From contig NZ_CP130558.2 in NCBI RefSeq assembly GCF_030534315.2, positions 1,664,501 to 1,728,500 on the forward strand: a stretch of DNA of 64,000 nucleotides. Direction: 5' to 3'. A model generated the notes under the pieces. The model had not been told where the DNA came from and made no database searches. It worked only from the letters and a program-made list of their open reading frames with translations. Each line of letters starts with the position of its first letter. Position 1 is the first letter of the stretch. Made by a program: the position numbers and the translations under genes. The DNA comes from Thermoanaerobacterium sp. CMT5567-10. Its GTDB lineage: Bacteria; Bacillota; Thermoanaerobacteria; Thermoanaerobacterales; Thermoanaerobacteraceae. Shown one piece after another: positions 18,095 through 29,715 of the stretch.

Positions 18095-18769
18095 ATGTCT
18101 GAGCTTATATACATTATTGATGATGATAAGAATATAAGGGATTTAATGGTTAAATACGTCGAAAAAGAAGGGTATAATGTAAAAGCATTTGACAATGCTG
18201 AAGACGTTTTGGAAAATTTCAATAAAGACAAGCCTGATATGCTTATCTTAGACATAATGATGCCTGGAATGGACGGTTATGAACTTTGCAAGGAGATAAG
18301 AAAGATAAGCGATGTGCCAATAATAATTGTTTCTGCAAGAGATGAAGATTTAGATAAAATATTAGGTTTAGAATTAGGATCTGATGATTACATTGCAAAG
18401 CCTTTTTCTCCTAGAGAGCTTATAGCAAGGATGAAATCTGTATTTAGAAGGGTGAAAATGCCCAAAAGAAGCAACGAGATAAAAATAAAAGATATAGTTA
18501 TAGTTCCAGATGAAAGGAAAGTGCTTTACAATGGAGAAGAAATGAGTTTTACTTCTATGGAGTTTGAGCTAATACAATTTTTAGCTAAAAATGCAAATAA
18601 GGCATTTACAAGAGAACAGCTTTTGGAGAAAGTCTGGAAATATGATTCGTTTACTGAGACCAGGGCAGTTGACGACATGGTAAAGAGGGTAAGGAAAAAG
18701 TTGCAAAGTTATGGTTGTGAGTTTAATATTTCTACCATTTGGGGATATGGTTATAAGGTGGAATCGTGA
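18095..18769 (+). CDS. OmpR-family response regulator
   Basis: The receiver domain has the acidic pocket IDDDKN, the phosphorylation site LILDIMMPGMDG (Asp about 53) and Lys in IAKPFSPREL. The C-terminal winged helix (TSMEFELIQFLAKNANKAFTREQLLEKVW, TRAVDDMVKRVRKKL) is OmpR/PhoB-like. The stop overlaps the start of the kinase gene, so the two form a two-component pair. The signal is unknown. Confidence 0.93.
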   Translation: MSELIYIIDDDKNIRDLMVKYVEKEGYNVKAFDNAEDVLENFNKDKPDMLILDIMMPGMDGYELCKEIRKISDVPIIIVSARDEDLDKILGLELGSDDYIAKPFSPRELIARMKSVFRRVKMPKRSNEIKIKDIVIVPDERKVLYNGEEMSFTSMEFELIQFLAKNANKAFTREQLLEKVWKYDSFTETRAVDDMVKRVRKKLQSYGCEFNISTIWGYGYKVES

Positions 18770-20136
18770 TGTCTATAAGATTTAAGTTGATAATTTCTTA
18801 TATATTGCTTATATTCATTTCATTCTCTATAATCGGTGTATTTTTTAATTTAATGATAAGGAACTTTTTAATAAATGAAGCAAGGCAAAATCTCATAAGG
18901 CAGGGATCTGTTATACAGAGATTGTACAATGGAAGGATAAGTACGCCTGAAGCACTGCAATCTATAAGGTACATGCCTCAATTCAGAGTTGGTGGCAGAA
19001 TTCTCGACGGAGAACTATTGGTGGTTGATCTGGATGGAAATATTGTATATTCATCAAGACAAAATCCATTTGGTGGAGGCAATAGGATAGAATACGCAAT
19101 ACTTGATAAGATAACAAAGGAAGGTTCTTACAATAGCATAAAGATAGGCAACATAGATGTAGTAGCTGCTGTATTTCCCATAATAAGCAATATAAGCGGA
19201 AAAGTAATAGGTTCTATAGTTATGTATACACTTGTAAAGGGTATAAAGATTGCTTCTCTTCAAATAGTAGGAGTCCTTTTAAAAGGATTCTTAGTCTCTG
19301 GCATAATATCACTCATAATAGGTTATTTGCTTTCGAAATCTATCTCCGCGCCAATTGCAAAACTAACAGAAATGGTTGAGAAGATTAAAAATAAGAAGTT
19401 TGGCGAAAAGGTAGAAATAAAATCTGATGGAGAAATAAAGCTTTTAGCAGATGCTTTTAACGACATGTCTGTGGAACTCAGGAATTACTATACATCTCAA
19501 AGGCGATTTTTGCAAAATGCTTCCCATGAACTAAAGACACCCCTTATGTTGATACAGGGCTATGCAGAAGGTATAAAGGATGGCGTTATTGAAAGCGATG
19601 ATATACCAAAGTCTCTAGACATAATAATAGATGAAAGCATAAGGCTTAGAGATATCGTAAATGACTTGATGTATCTGACGAAACTTGAGACACATCAAGA
19701 GGGTCTTAAAATGCACAAAGAACATCTCAAAGATATTTTTGACGAATGTATAGAGAAAATAATGCCTCAATTAAATAAGAAAAAAATTAAAATAAACTAC
19801 AATGGTAATGATGCAGTCGTAAAATGCGATAGAAGGAAATTGATTCAGGCTTTTATGAATATATTAAGCAATGGTGTAAGGTATGCTAAAACGGCAATAG
19901 ATGTAGAAACACATAATCACAGAGACCATGTAGAAATAAAGATTAAAAATGATGGGAGGAAATTTACAGATGAGGAATTAAACAATATGTTTGAAAGGTT
20001 TTTTAAAGGAGATGAGGGTGAAACAGGCCTTGGCCTTGCTATTACTAAGGCAATAATAGAATGGCACGGAGGAACAATTGAAGCATTTAACACAGATGGA
20101 GGTGTTTGTTTTTTAATAAAGCTTAGAATTGCATAA
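18769..20136 (+). CDS. membrane sensor histidine kinase
   Basis: Two membrane helices (about residues 5-28 and 165-190) flank a roughly 130-residue extracytoplasmic domain. A HAMP linker, HisKA with the phospho-acceptor in NASHELKTPLMLIQGY and HATPase with NGVRYAK and GETGLGLAITKAI follow. ATG 18769 has AAGGTGG at good spacing, better than GTG 18766. It is partner of the response regulator immediately upstream. Confidence 0.92.
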   Translation: MSIRFKLIISYILLIFISFSIIGVFFNLMIRNFLINEARQNLIRQGSVIQRLYNGRISTPEALQSIRYMPQFRVGGRILDGELLVVDLDGNIVYSSRQNPFGGGNRIEYAILDKITKEGSYNSIKIGNIDVVAAVFPIISNISGKVIGSIVMYTLVKGIKIASLQIVGVLLKGFLVSGIISLIIGYLLSKSISAPIAKLTEMVEKIKNKKFGEKVEIKSDGEIKLLADAFNDMSVELRNYYTSQRRFLQNASHELKTPLMLIQGYAEGIKDGVIESDDIPKSLDIIIDESIRLRDIVNDLMYLTKLETHQEGLKMHKEHLKDIFDECIEKIMPQLNKKKIKINYNGNDAVVKCDRRKLIQAFMNILSNGVRYAKTAIDVETHNHRDHVEIKIKNDGRKFTDEELNNMFERFFKGDEGETGLGLAITKAIIEWHGGTIEAFNTDGGVCFLIKLRIA

Positions 20137-20222
20137 GCCATAAAAAATTATTTTTTGTGGTATAATATAAAAGTTCTAAAGTTTATAGTCTTGATGACGA
20201 TAAAGATAAGTGAGGTGTTAAT

Positions 20223-20393
20223 TTGAAGGCTACAGTTTTTGCTTTATTTACAGGTTTATTGGTTGGACTTATATTTTCATTTTTGGAGCTGCCGCTGCCT
20301 GCACCAAATGTTCTCCCGGGTATAGCAGGAATAGTAGGTATTTACTTGGGCGGCCAACTATTTATGTATATAACTAAACTTTTAGGCAGGTAG
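20223..20393 (+). CDS. XapX domain small membrane protein
   Basis: This 56-residue ORF starts at TTG after GAGGTG. It has two hydrophobic segments separated by LELPLPAPNVLPGIAGIVG and ends GGQLFMYITKLLGR. The P-x-P-A-P-N-x-L-P-G-I-x-G-I-x-G-I motif is that of the XapX domain, a two-helix family of unknown function. A TATAAT box lies in 20160-20166. Confidence 0.8.
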   Translation: MKATVFALFTGLLVGLIFSFLELPLPAPNVLPGIAGIVGIYLGGQLFMYITKLLGR

Positions 20394-20450
20394 CTATATA
20401 TATTTTGTTGTTAAAATAGGGAGAATATATAAAAGTTAGGGGGTATATGA

Positions 20451-21695
20451 ATGAAAAGTATATTTTGGAGATTGATGCTTTCCTTTATAGTTGTAGTACT
20501 TGTTCCTCTTGCTGGGACATATCAATATGTTGTGGATGACACACATAAAGGCGCATTTGTTATTGTAGCGGTTGTTTCGTTTTTATTGTCAATATTATTT
20601 TCAATATACATATCATTATCGATTACAAAGCCTATATCGCGGCTTAAAGAAGGTTTTAAAAAGCTTTCAGAGGGAAATTTTAATGCCAATGTAAAAAGGG
20701 GCCGCAATGACGAGTTGGGTTCTTTGATAGAAAGCTACAATGAGATGGTTGACAGAGTAAGAAACATAATTAAAAATGTGACTGAATTCGCTAAAAACAC
20801 AGAGAATACAGTAAGCAATTTTTCAAGCTCTATAGAAGAGGCAAATACGACTTTCAGCCAGATATCAAAAGCAGTGGAAGAGATAGCTCAAGGCTCTTCA
20901 GAACAAGCAAAGGATGCTTCCAATGCGGCGGAAATGGCTCAGAAGATGGGGCAGAATATCGATGAATCTGCAAACTACTTCAAAGCCGTAGAAGAATCAA
21001 CAAATAACGCTAATAGGATAAGTCAAAACGGCATAGAAACAATAAAATCCCTTAAGGACAAGACAGCCGAAACTAAAGAGTCAATTGACAGCGTTGTTGC
21101 GGAGATTAATGAATTGCAGTCAAATTCAAGACAGATAGAGAAGATCATAGAGGTTATTACAGGAATATCTGATCAGACAAACCTTCTAGCCTTAAATGCT
21201 GCGATTGAAGCTGCGAGGGCAGGTGAAGCAGGAAAAGGGTTTGCAGTTGTTGCAGAAGAAGTGAGAAACTTAGCTGAGCAATCGAGAGAAGCAGCGTCAG
21301 AGATTGCAAAGATTATAGGCAATATTAAACAGAAAACTGATGCGACTGTCGAACAGGCTAATGTAGTTAAACAAATCGCTGATGAACAATCAGCTCAGGT
21401 GGAGACGACTGCACAAGCGTTTAATGATATTAAATCGTCTATAGATACGATAATTAATAGCACGCGGGTATTGAATGATGCTGTTGTAGGACTTACAGAG
21501 TACAAAAATGAGATCATATCTTCCATTGAGAATATATCGGCAGTTTCGGAGGAAACTGCGGCATCTACAGAAGAAGTATCTGCATCAACTGAAGAACAAT
21601 CTAAATTTATACACGATATTAAAGACGATTTAGAGAGTTTGTTGAGCATTGTTAGAGAGCTTGACAAAGAGCTATCAAAGATTATCGTTTCCTAA
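20451..21695 (+). CDS. methyl-accepting chemotaxis protein without periplasmic sensor
   Basis: The 414-residue protein has two N-terminal membrane helices separated by only about ten residues ([10 protein letters not shown]). A HAMP domain ([24 protein letters not shown]) and a long coiled-coil signalling domain follow, with the hairpin tip [27 protein letters not shown]. It should couple to CheA/CheW. The lack of an external ligand domain suggests it senses a membrane, cytoplasmic or partner-protein signal. Its stop overlaps the convergent thrE-like gene by 14 bases. Confidence 0.9.
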   Translation: MKSIFWRLMLSFIVVVLVPLAGTYQYVVDDTHKGAFVIVAVVSFLLSILFSIYISLSITKPISRLKEGFKKLSEGNFNANVKRGRNDELGSLIESYNEMVDRVRNIIKNVTEFAKNTENTVSNFSSSIEEANTTFSQISKAVEEIAQGSSEQAKDASNAAEMAQKMGQNIDESANYFKAVEESTNNANRISQNGIETIKSLKDKTAETKESIDSVVAEINELQSNSRQIEKIIEVITGISDQTNLLALNAAIEAARAGEAGKGFAVVAEEVRNLAEQSREAASEIAKIIGNIKQKTDATVEQANVVKQIADEQSAQVETTAQAFNDIKSSIDTIINSTRVLNDAVVGLTEYKNEIISSIENISAVSEETAASTEEVSASTEEQSKFIHDIKDDLESLLSIVRELDKELSKIIVS

Positions 21696-22098
21696 TTCTT
21701 GAAAAAGAAATTACGAACATCAGTCCGGCAGCTATTGCTAAAGCGATGCCGATGGTTTGCAGGCCTAAATCAAAGGCCTGTTTATTATTGCCTTGAATTA
21801 TGGCAAGTACCGTCTTGTATGAATATGCTCCTGGTACTAGCGGGATGATGCCGGGTATGACGAATATAGTTGTAGGGTACTTCTTTTTTTGAGCGAAAAC
21901 TTCTCCCATTATACCAATGAAAAGGGATGCTATAAAAGAAGCTGCAACAATAGATGGATATATTTTCATGGACAAAAGGTATCCGGCCCATCCAATTGCG
22001 CCAGATAGTCCTGATACAACTATAGCATCAAATGGCACATTAAAGAGAAATGCAAAACCGGCTGTTGCGAAAAAACCGTATAAAATCTGCAGTATCAT
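21682..22098 (-). CDS. threonine/serine exporter, ThrE C-terminal half (DUF3815)
   Basis: The 138-residue protein has about four to five membrane helices, with [14 protein letters not shown] and [13 protein letters not shown]. This is the small subunit of split ThrE-type exporters (YjjB-like). It overlaps the larger subunit gene by four bases (ATGA), so the pair is translationally coupled. Its 3' end overlaps the chemoreceptor gene and no terminator is seen between them. Confidence 0.82.
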   Translation of the reverse strand: MILQILYGFFATAGFAFLFNVPFDAIVVSGLSGAIGWAGYLLSMKIYPSIVAASFIASLFIGIMGEVFAQKKKYPTTIFVIPGIIPLVPGAYSYKTVLAIIQGNNKQAFDLGLQTIGIALAIAAGLMFVISFSRIRKR

Positions 22099-22862
22099 AG
22101 TTTACCTCCAATTACATACCATATATTAAGGATAAATCCTACTCCGGCGGCGATGCTTATAGCAGACATTCCTGCTTCAACACCCCTAGAGACAGCTGAT
22201 ACTAGATCACCCCATATGGCATCTCTTACAGCGTTTGTTATGGCCACGCCGGGAAGGAGTGTCACGATAGATCCTATTATGATGCCATTTAATGTACCTA
22301 CAGAAAAATGCGAAAAGATTATCCCAAGCAATGCTGCAAAAGCTCCACCGATGATATTGATTATAAATGTCGAAAGATGCAAATTTTCAAAATACGTTAC
22401 AAATATCTGCAAAAGTGTGGCAGTTACAAATGTAGGCAAGAAGTCTTTAAGCGTACTTCCTAGTAACATACCTGACGATGATGCTGCAACACCTGCAAAA
22501 AATATTCTCAACACATAATTGTATTTACCTTTTGATCTTATTTCCCTTAATTCCTCTACGTATTTGTCAAAATCCAGTGTGTCTAATTTTTCCTTGCTAA
22601 ACCTTCTTGATAAATCATTGACAAGAGCTACTTTATTCAAATCGCTATCTCTTTGTTTTACTCTTGTTATTGTAGTCTGAATCTTCCCATCATTTTCAAT
22701 AGATGCAAAAATGCCTGTAGGTGTTACGAACGTCTCGATTCTCTCCACTTTGTTTTCCAACATTCTTGTTATTGTGTCTTCACTTCTGTATGTTTCTCCG
22801 CCATTTTCCAATACCGTTTGGCCTGCTGTAACAGCAAATTTCAAAAGATCTTCGTGATACAA
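22095..22862 (-). CDS. threonine/serine exporter, ThrE N-terminal half (DUF1212)
   Basis: The 255-residue protein begins with a soluble segment (AVTAGQTVLENGGETYRSEDTI, VTPTGIFASI) and continues with about five membrane helices. The conserved LLPGVAITNAVRDAIWGDLVSA marks the DUF1212 or YjjP family. Together with the next gene it forms a two-subunit amino-acid or dicarboxylate exporter; the substrate is uncertain. Confidence 0.82.
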   Translation of the reverse strand: MYHEDLLKFAVTAGQTVLENGGETYRSEDTITRMLENKVERIETFVTPTGIFASIENDGKIQTTITRVKQRDSDLNKVALVNDLSRRFSKEKLDTLDFDKYVEELREIRSKGKYNYVLRIFFAGVAASSSGMLLGSTLKDFLPTFVTATLLQIFVTYFENLHLSTFIINIIGGAFAALLGIIFSHFSVGTLNGIIIGSIVTLLPGVAITNAVRDAIWGDLVSAVSRGVEAGMSAISIAAGVGFILNIWYVIGGKL

Positions 22863-23115
22863 TTAACCACATTCCTTTCAGATTATAAAATTTACAAGAT
22901 TATTATATATTATTTTTGGGCATAAAAAAACGACATTGATGATATAGGAATTTAAAAAGGCAACAGTATTATATAAGGTATGATTTTATTGACTTTATCT
23001 CATTAACGAAATAAAACTTACATTAAAAAATTAAAAATTGGTTTCAAAAAAGGCAGAATACTGGCGAAAAAACGAACTTTATGTAAAAAATATTGATTAT
23101 TATTCGTGATTTTAG

Positions 23116-23144
23116 TTGATTAAATTGAGAATATCTGATAATAT
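23116..23144 (+). promoter_or_regulatory. sigma-A promoter for FAD enzyme / purA
   Basis: TTGATT (23116-23121) and TAATAT (23139-23144) are 17 bases apart, 44 bases before ATG 23188. In the rest of 22863-23187 only a weak second candidate is seen (TTGACT 22989, TAAAAC 23012). Confidence 0.5.
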
Positions 23145-23187
23145 ACTTAAGGGGATGTTGTTATCTTATCTAAAAGGAGTGTTTCAT

Positions 23188-25885
<2,698 letters not shown>

Positions 25886-25909
25886 CTATAAAAATTTCTC
25901 AAAAAAGTG

Positions 25910-25938
25910 TTGACAGAGTGAAACTTACCCGGTATAAT
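25910..25938 (+). promoter_or_regulatory. promoter of tRNA-Thr
   Basis: Consensus TTGACA (25910-25915) and TATAAT (25933-25938) have a 17-base spacer, 27 bases before the tRNA. Confidence 0.9.
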
Positions 25939-25965
25939 ATATAACTGTCAGGGCGATAAAAAGAT

Positions 25966-26041
25966 GCTGGCGTAGCTCAATCGGCAGAGCAGCTGACTTG
26001 TAATCAGCAGGTTGAAGGTTCGATTCCTTTCGCCAGCTCCA
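25966..26041 (+). tRNA. tRNA-Thr (anticodon TGT)
   Basis: The cloverleaf is complete: acceptor GCTGGCG/CGCCAGC, D arm GCTC/GAGC, anticodon stem GCTGA/TCAGC with loop CTTGTAA, T arm GAAGG-TTCGATT-CCTTT, discriminator T and an encoded CCA. It is the integration site of the island. Its 3' half from 25995 is repeated at 44302. Confidence 0.97.
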
Positions 26042-26059
26042 TATTTTAGAGGATTTCAG
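25995..26059 (+). repeat. attL: left 65-bp direct repeat
   Basis: This copy is identical to 44302-44366. It begins in the anticodon stem of the tRNA and runs 18 bases past the CCA. Integration at this copy leaves the tRNA gene intact. Confidence 0.9.
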
Positions 26060-26088
26060 GGCATCGAGATTTTATCGATACCCTTTTT
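26059..26088 (+). terminator. terminator after tRNA-Thr
   Basis: GGGCATCGA (26059-26067) pairs with TCGATACCC (26075-26083) with one mismatch, then TTTTT. A related hairpin follows attR. Confidence 0.7.
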
Positions 26089-26089
26089 G

Positions 26090-26109
26090 TATGCGAAATG
26101 TATGCGAAA
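26090..26109 (+). repeat. left arm-type integrase site candidate
   Basis: Two direct copies of TATGCGAAA are spaced by 11 bases (26090-26098, 26101-26109), immediately beside the integrase stop. The same arrangement recurs at 44157-44176. Confidence 0.55.
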
Positions 26110-27306
26110 TTAAAATAACATTTCTTCAAGTTTATCTGTTGCCTGTTTCTGCATGTCTGGTAGTACATGAGAATAGGTATCAAGTGTTAGTGTAATACTA
26201 GCATGACCTAATCTTTCACTAACTACTTTTGGATTTTCACCTGCTGCTAATAATAGGGTAGCACATGTATGCCTTAAGTCATATAATCTTATATCAGGCA
26301 AATTTTCTTTTTTGAGAAGATCTTTAAAATATCGTGATACATTTCTTTCTTCTAGTGGACTACCGTTTTGCGCGGCAAATACAAATCCATAATCTACATA
26401 TATTTGTGTATCATGTAATTTTTCTTTCAATTCTTCTACTTTAAATTTTTCCTTGTCTTTATCATAATTTAAAGTTTCTTTTGCTCTGAGTTTTTCTTCA
26501 GCCTGATTTCTCTTATGTTCTTTGAGGCTTTTCATTACTTCTTTTGGGAGAGGTATGGTTCTTCTACTTTTTGATGTTTTTGGTTCTTCAAGATTCCATC
26601 CTTCTTTTGTCCTTGTTAAGACTCTTTTGATGTGGATACGATTATTTTTGAAATCTACATCTTCCCATTTAAGGCCAAGTGCTTCTTCTGGTCTCATTCC
26701 TGATGTTAAAAGTAGTTCAAACAATACACCAAATCTATTATAAGCACAAGCTTCTAAAAACTTTTTGGCTTGCTCTGGTGTTAATACTTTCATTTCTTTC
26801 CGTGCTTGTTTTGGTAGATCAACATTGTCACAAGGATTAGTTTTTATTATCTGCCATTTAATGGCCTGATTTAATGCATTTTTTAAAACTGTATGTGTAT
26901 ATCTGACAGTTCTTGGCGAAAGACCTTTGGTTATCATAGCTGCGTACATATTTTTTATTAGTAAAGGGTTTATATCTTTAATTTTAAAATTTCCTAAATG
27001 AGGTTTAATATAGAGTTCTATAAGTTGTTTATAGCTTTTGTATGTTTTGGGTCTTACACGTGATTTTAAAGTGTTTTCTTCCCATTCGTCAAGGTATTCT
27101 CTTAATGTCATATTTGCAGGTTTGATGAAAGTACCATTGTCAATTTCGTTCAATTTTTGTGTCAAATATTTTTGCGCCTCTTTCTTGTTGCTGCAATGTA
27201 TTGTTTCATAATAATATTTGCGTTTTCCATTAGCATCAACACCTAAATATATTGCTATGCGAAACCTTCCTTCGCCCATTTCTCTAATACTTCCACGCTG
27301 CCTCAT
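26110..27306 (-). CDS. tyrosine recombinase / integrase (Tn916-Int type)
   Basis: The 398-residue protein has an N-terminal arm-binding domain (GSIREMGEGRFRIAIYLG, YYETIHCSNKKEAQ), a SAM-like core-binding domain (TLREYLDEWEE) and a catalytic domain. Catalytic residues are visible in TSGMRPEEALGL (Arg), LYDLRHTCATLLL (His-x-x-Arg), RLGHASITLTLDTYSHV (His and the Tyr nucleophile). The gene ends 51 bases inside attL, the usual place for a tRNA-targeting integrase. An AAGGAGG ribosome binding site is present. Confidence 0.95.
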   Translation of the reverse strand: MRQRGSIREMGEGRFRIAIYLGVDANGKRKYYYETIHCSNKKEAQKYLTQKLNEIDNGTFIKPANMTLREYLDEWEENTLKSRVRPKTYKSYKQLIELYIKPHLGNFKIKDINPLLIKNMYAAMITKGLSPRTVRYTHTVLKNALNQAIKWQIIKTNPCDNVDLPKQARKEMKVLTPEQAKKFLEACAYNRFGVLFELLLTSGMRPEEALGLKWEDVDFKNNRIHIKRVLTRTKEGWNLEEPKTSKSRRTIPLPKEVMKSLKEHKRNQAEEKLRAKETLNYDKDKEKFKVEELKEKLHDTQIYVDYGFVFAAQNGSPLEERNVSRYFKDLLKKENLPDIRLYDLRHTCATLLLAAGENPKVVSERLGHASITLTLDTYSHVLPDMQKQATDKLEEMLF

Positions 27307-27393
27307 ATACCAAACCTCCTTAAAAAATTCTTTTTTAATAGCATATAATACATTATATATAACTTAATTACAATATATATCATTTTATTTCAG

Positions 27394-27422
27394 TTGTCAA
27401 ATATTAGATTGAAATGTAATAT
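27394..27422 (+). promoter_or_regulatory. promoter of excisionase-like gene
   Basis: TTGTCA (27394-27399) and TAATAT (27417-27422) are 17 bases apart, divergent from the integrase gene. Confidence 0.5.
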
Positions 27423-27456
27423 AATCTATGCTAATATGGTGATAGGTGGTGATACT

Positions 27457-27621
27457 ATGGATAATTACTATACACCGCAGCAAGTTGCGGAGAAATTGCA
27501 GATAAATATAAGGACTGTTTATAAGTGGATACGTGAAGGAAAATTAAAAGCTATCAAAGTAGGCGATTTATGGCGGATATCTGAAACAGAATTAAAAAGA
27601 TTTGTTGAAAATAAAAGCTAA
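27457..27621 (+). CDS. excisionase-like helix-turn-helix protein
   Basis: The 54-residue protein is entirely one MerR/excisionase-type winged HTH: YYTPQQVAEKLQINIRTVYKWIREGKL, then KVGDLWRISETELKRFV. Proteins of this kind direct excision by bending DNA at att sites or act as small repressors. Its position, divergent from the integrase, supports an Xis-like or control role. GATAGGTGG precedes ATG 27457. Confidence 0.8.
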   Translation: MDNYYTPQQVAEKLQINIRTVYKWIREGKLKAIKVGDLWRISETELKRFVENKS

Positions 27622-27723
27622 AAAAAATACCATGCCAAATATTATGCCAATGATCTTGACAGGCATATTGCCTCTAAGACTATATTTGAATCTGTTCGGG
27701 TACATCAGTAAAATAACATATTT

Positions 27724-27757
27724 AAGGGTATATGCCATAAAACACATACCCTTTTTT
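27724..27757 (+). terminator. terminator after excisionase-like gene
   Basis: AAGGGTAT (27724-27731) pairs with ATACCCTT (27746-27753) and ends in six T. It lies inside a long open frame, arguing that frame is not coding. Between 27758 and 28341 no gene, RNA or repeat could be supported. Confidence 0.75.
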
Positions 27758-28341
27758 ATTGCGAGTTTAAATTGGATCATATTATTATCAACCTGTTTAC
27801 AATATTTTTTCTGTGATTTGTTCTACATTGTAGCTTATCCTTACTGTTCAAGTAAGTCTGTTTTGCTATCTACTATAGGTGTATTTTTAATTATTTCTTT
27901 TACTTAATCATCTATTTTTCAACTATTTGAATTTCTTAACAAACAATTCTTGGTATTATGTCTAATTTATTTGAAGTATTTTTCGTAAAAGAGGTTTGAC
28001 ATGAGGAAATCATCTCAACATCTTGGACTGTTTTGATATGTTTACTACTTTTATATTTTATTTCGCACAACTCTTTGAATTCTACATTAGCATGTAATTA
28101 AGAAATCATTGGCAAGTTTCATAACAGTCTTTTATAGTATTTTATCCAAAAGGTCTATCATTAGTTTTATATGAGGAAATTGCACAATTAAGCTTTTAAT
28201 TTTTGAACCAAAAAAGGCAATAGCAAAGCTAAGCATATTAATGCCTGTGGATAACTTATGAACTTTGAAAATTTAACAAAAATAGTTTATAAAATAATTT
28301 TCATCCCATGGTTATACAGCTGGTTAAACACAGGTAGTTAA

Positions 28342-29571
28342 TTAAGCTACTTTTGGCAATGATTTAGTAACATTAACAGCAATAGTACCTGCAACAAGTG
28401 TAATACAGTTTAATAAAGCAAAGGTTTTAGCTTTCTTAATACCCGCTGAGCGCAGATTGTCAGTATTTAAATAGTCTTTTAATCGGCTGTTACATCTTTC
28501 AATAGAAGTTCTAAGGTTATATATCTCTTGCCACTCATCAGAACTCCTTATTGGAAAGCTAAAATATCTGTTATTTTTCTTGTAATTGATTTTAAGGCAA
28601 TACCCATAGTTTGAATTGCTGCACCAAGAAGAACCATGAGGACAATCTATCTTTCCTAATACATGTGGACATCTGAATTTTAGATAATCACCGTCCTTAC
28701 CCCAATATACAAGTTCATATCCCATAGAACAAATTGGGTGAAGCCTTTCATTTAATCCTTCTGGTGGAGCAAAACTTCCTCTTTTGTTGTAGGCTATGAT
28801 TGGTTGTGCATGAAATTCGTTCATAATATAATCGTAATTTTCTTTTATATCATAGCCTGAATCCATAATACAGTGTTTTACATCAAATGTATTGCCGTAG
28901 AACTCTTTTAGCTTCTTTAATAAGGGTATTGCTAAAATACTATCATTTACGCTTGCAGGAGTAATTTCTATGGCAAGTGGAAGTTCACTTTTGCAGTCGG
29001 CTATTATATGTAGCTTCCATCCAAACCATTTTATATCATTGCCATCAGTATCTTTTTTCTTTCCCCAGTTAGGAGATTTACCATCATCCTTTAGTTTGGA
29101 TTTAGGTTTTGGTTTTTCAAAAGCGTTCAATTTAGTTGAATCAATAGCTATATTAGTGCTATCAATTATGTTGAGGTCTTTAGCTTTAAGTATTAATTGC
29201 TTAAAGTCTTCCTCAAGAGCTTCCGACTTTGATATTAGGTTTAAAAATCTGCTAAAGGTTGATGCAGATGGAGTAGGACCAAATACACTAAAGCCACAGT
29301 TATATCTAAATACAGGGTCTGATTTTAATCTATCTACAAGCTTTGCTATATTGGGAATTTTCTCAAGTTGCATAGCAACTAAGGCATAAAGCAAAGGCAG
29401 TGGATCATATCCTTTAGGTCCTCTTTTATATTCAGATCTTGATAGTGAAAGCACGACATTTGAGAAATCAAGTTGTGAAAAAAACATTTCAAGTTTTGTC
29501 TCTGGTTGAAATTTTATTAATTCGTCGAAGGAAAATAAGCATTCTTGTCGAATATACATAAGTAGGTTCAC
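28342..29571 (-). CDS. IS transposase, DDE type (IS1182/IS4-like)
   Basis: The 409-residue protein has an N-terminal DUF772-type domain (YDPLPLLYALVAMQLEKIP, FGPTPSASTFSRFL). The RNase-H-like DDE core has DSTNIAIDSTKLNAF, FGWKLHIIADCKSELPLAIEITPASVND and MDSGYDIKENYDYI. The ending YNLRTSIERCNSRLKDYL contains the last acidic residue. Terminal inverted repeats could not be located, so the IS ends are not defined. It may be responsible for local rearrangement next to the frameshifted MFS gene. Confidence 0.88.
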   Translation of the reverse strand: MNLLMYIRQECLFSFDELIKFQPETKLEMFFSQLDFSNVVLSLSRSEYKRGPKGYDPLPLLYALVAMQLEKIPNIAKLVDRLKSDPVFRYNCGFSVFGPTPSASTFSRFLNLISKSEALEEDFKQLILKAKDLNIIDSTNIAIDSTKLNAFEKPKPKSKLKDDGKSPNWGKKKDTDGNDIKWFGWKLHIIADCKSELPLAIEITPASVNDSILAIPLLKKLKEFYGNTFDVKHCIMDSGYDIKENYDYIMNEFHAQPIIAYNKRGSFAPPEGLNERLHPICSMGYELVYWGKDGDYLKFRCPHVLGKIDCPHGSSWCSNSNYGYCLKINYKKNNRYFSFPIRSSDEWQEIYNLRTSIERCNSRLKDYLNTDNLRSAGIKKAKTFALLNCITLVAGTIAVNVTKSLPKVA

Positions 29572-29715
29572 CTCTTTTGTTAAAATTGGGTTGCTACTTA
29601 TATATTCGACATTTGGGGTGAACTTCCTTTTTTTATCTTTTAAAAAGTTAAGAATATCAAGCTATTTAAAATATGAAATTCGCTCATATCATCAAATTTA
29701 ATTCAACAAGATGAT

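Noticed and set aside
27602-27907. 101-codon plus-strand open frame after the excisionase-like gene
   Set aside because: A strong terminator lies inside it, it overlaps the preceding gene end and its composition is AT-driven with no domain.
28200-29700. Exact ends of the IS carrying the transposase
   Set aside because: No matching terminal inverted repeats or target duplication could be found by eye on both sides.
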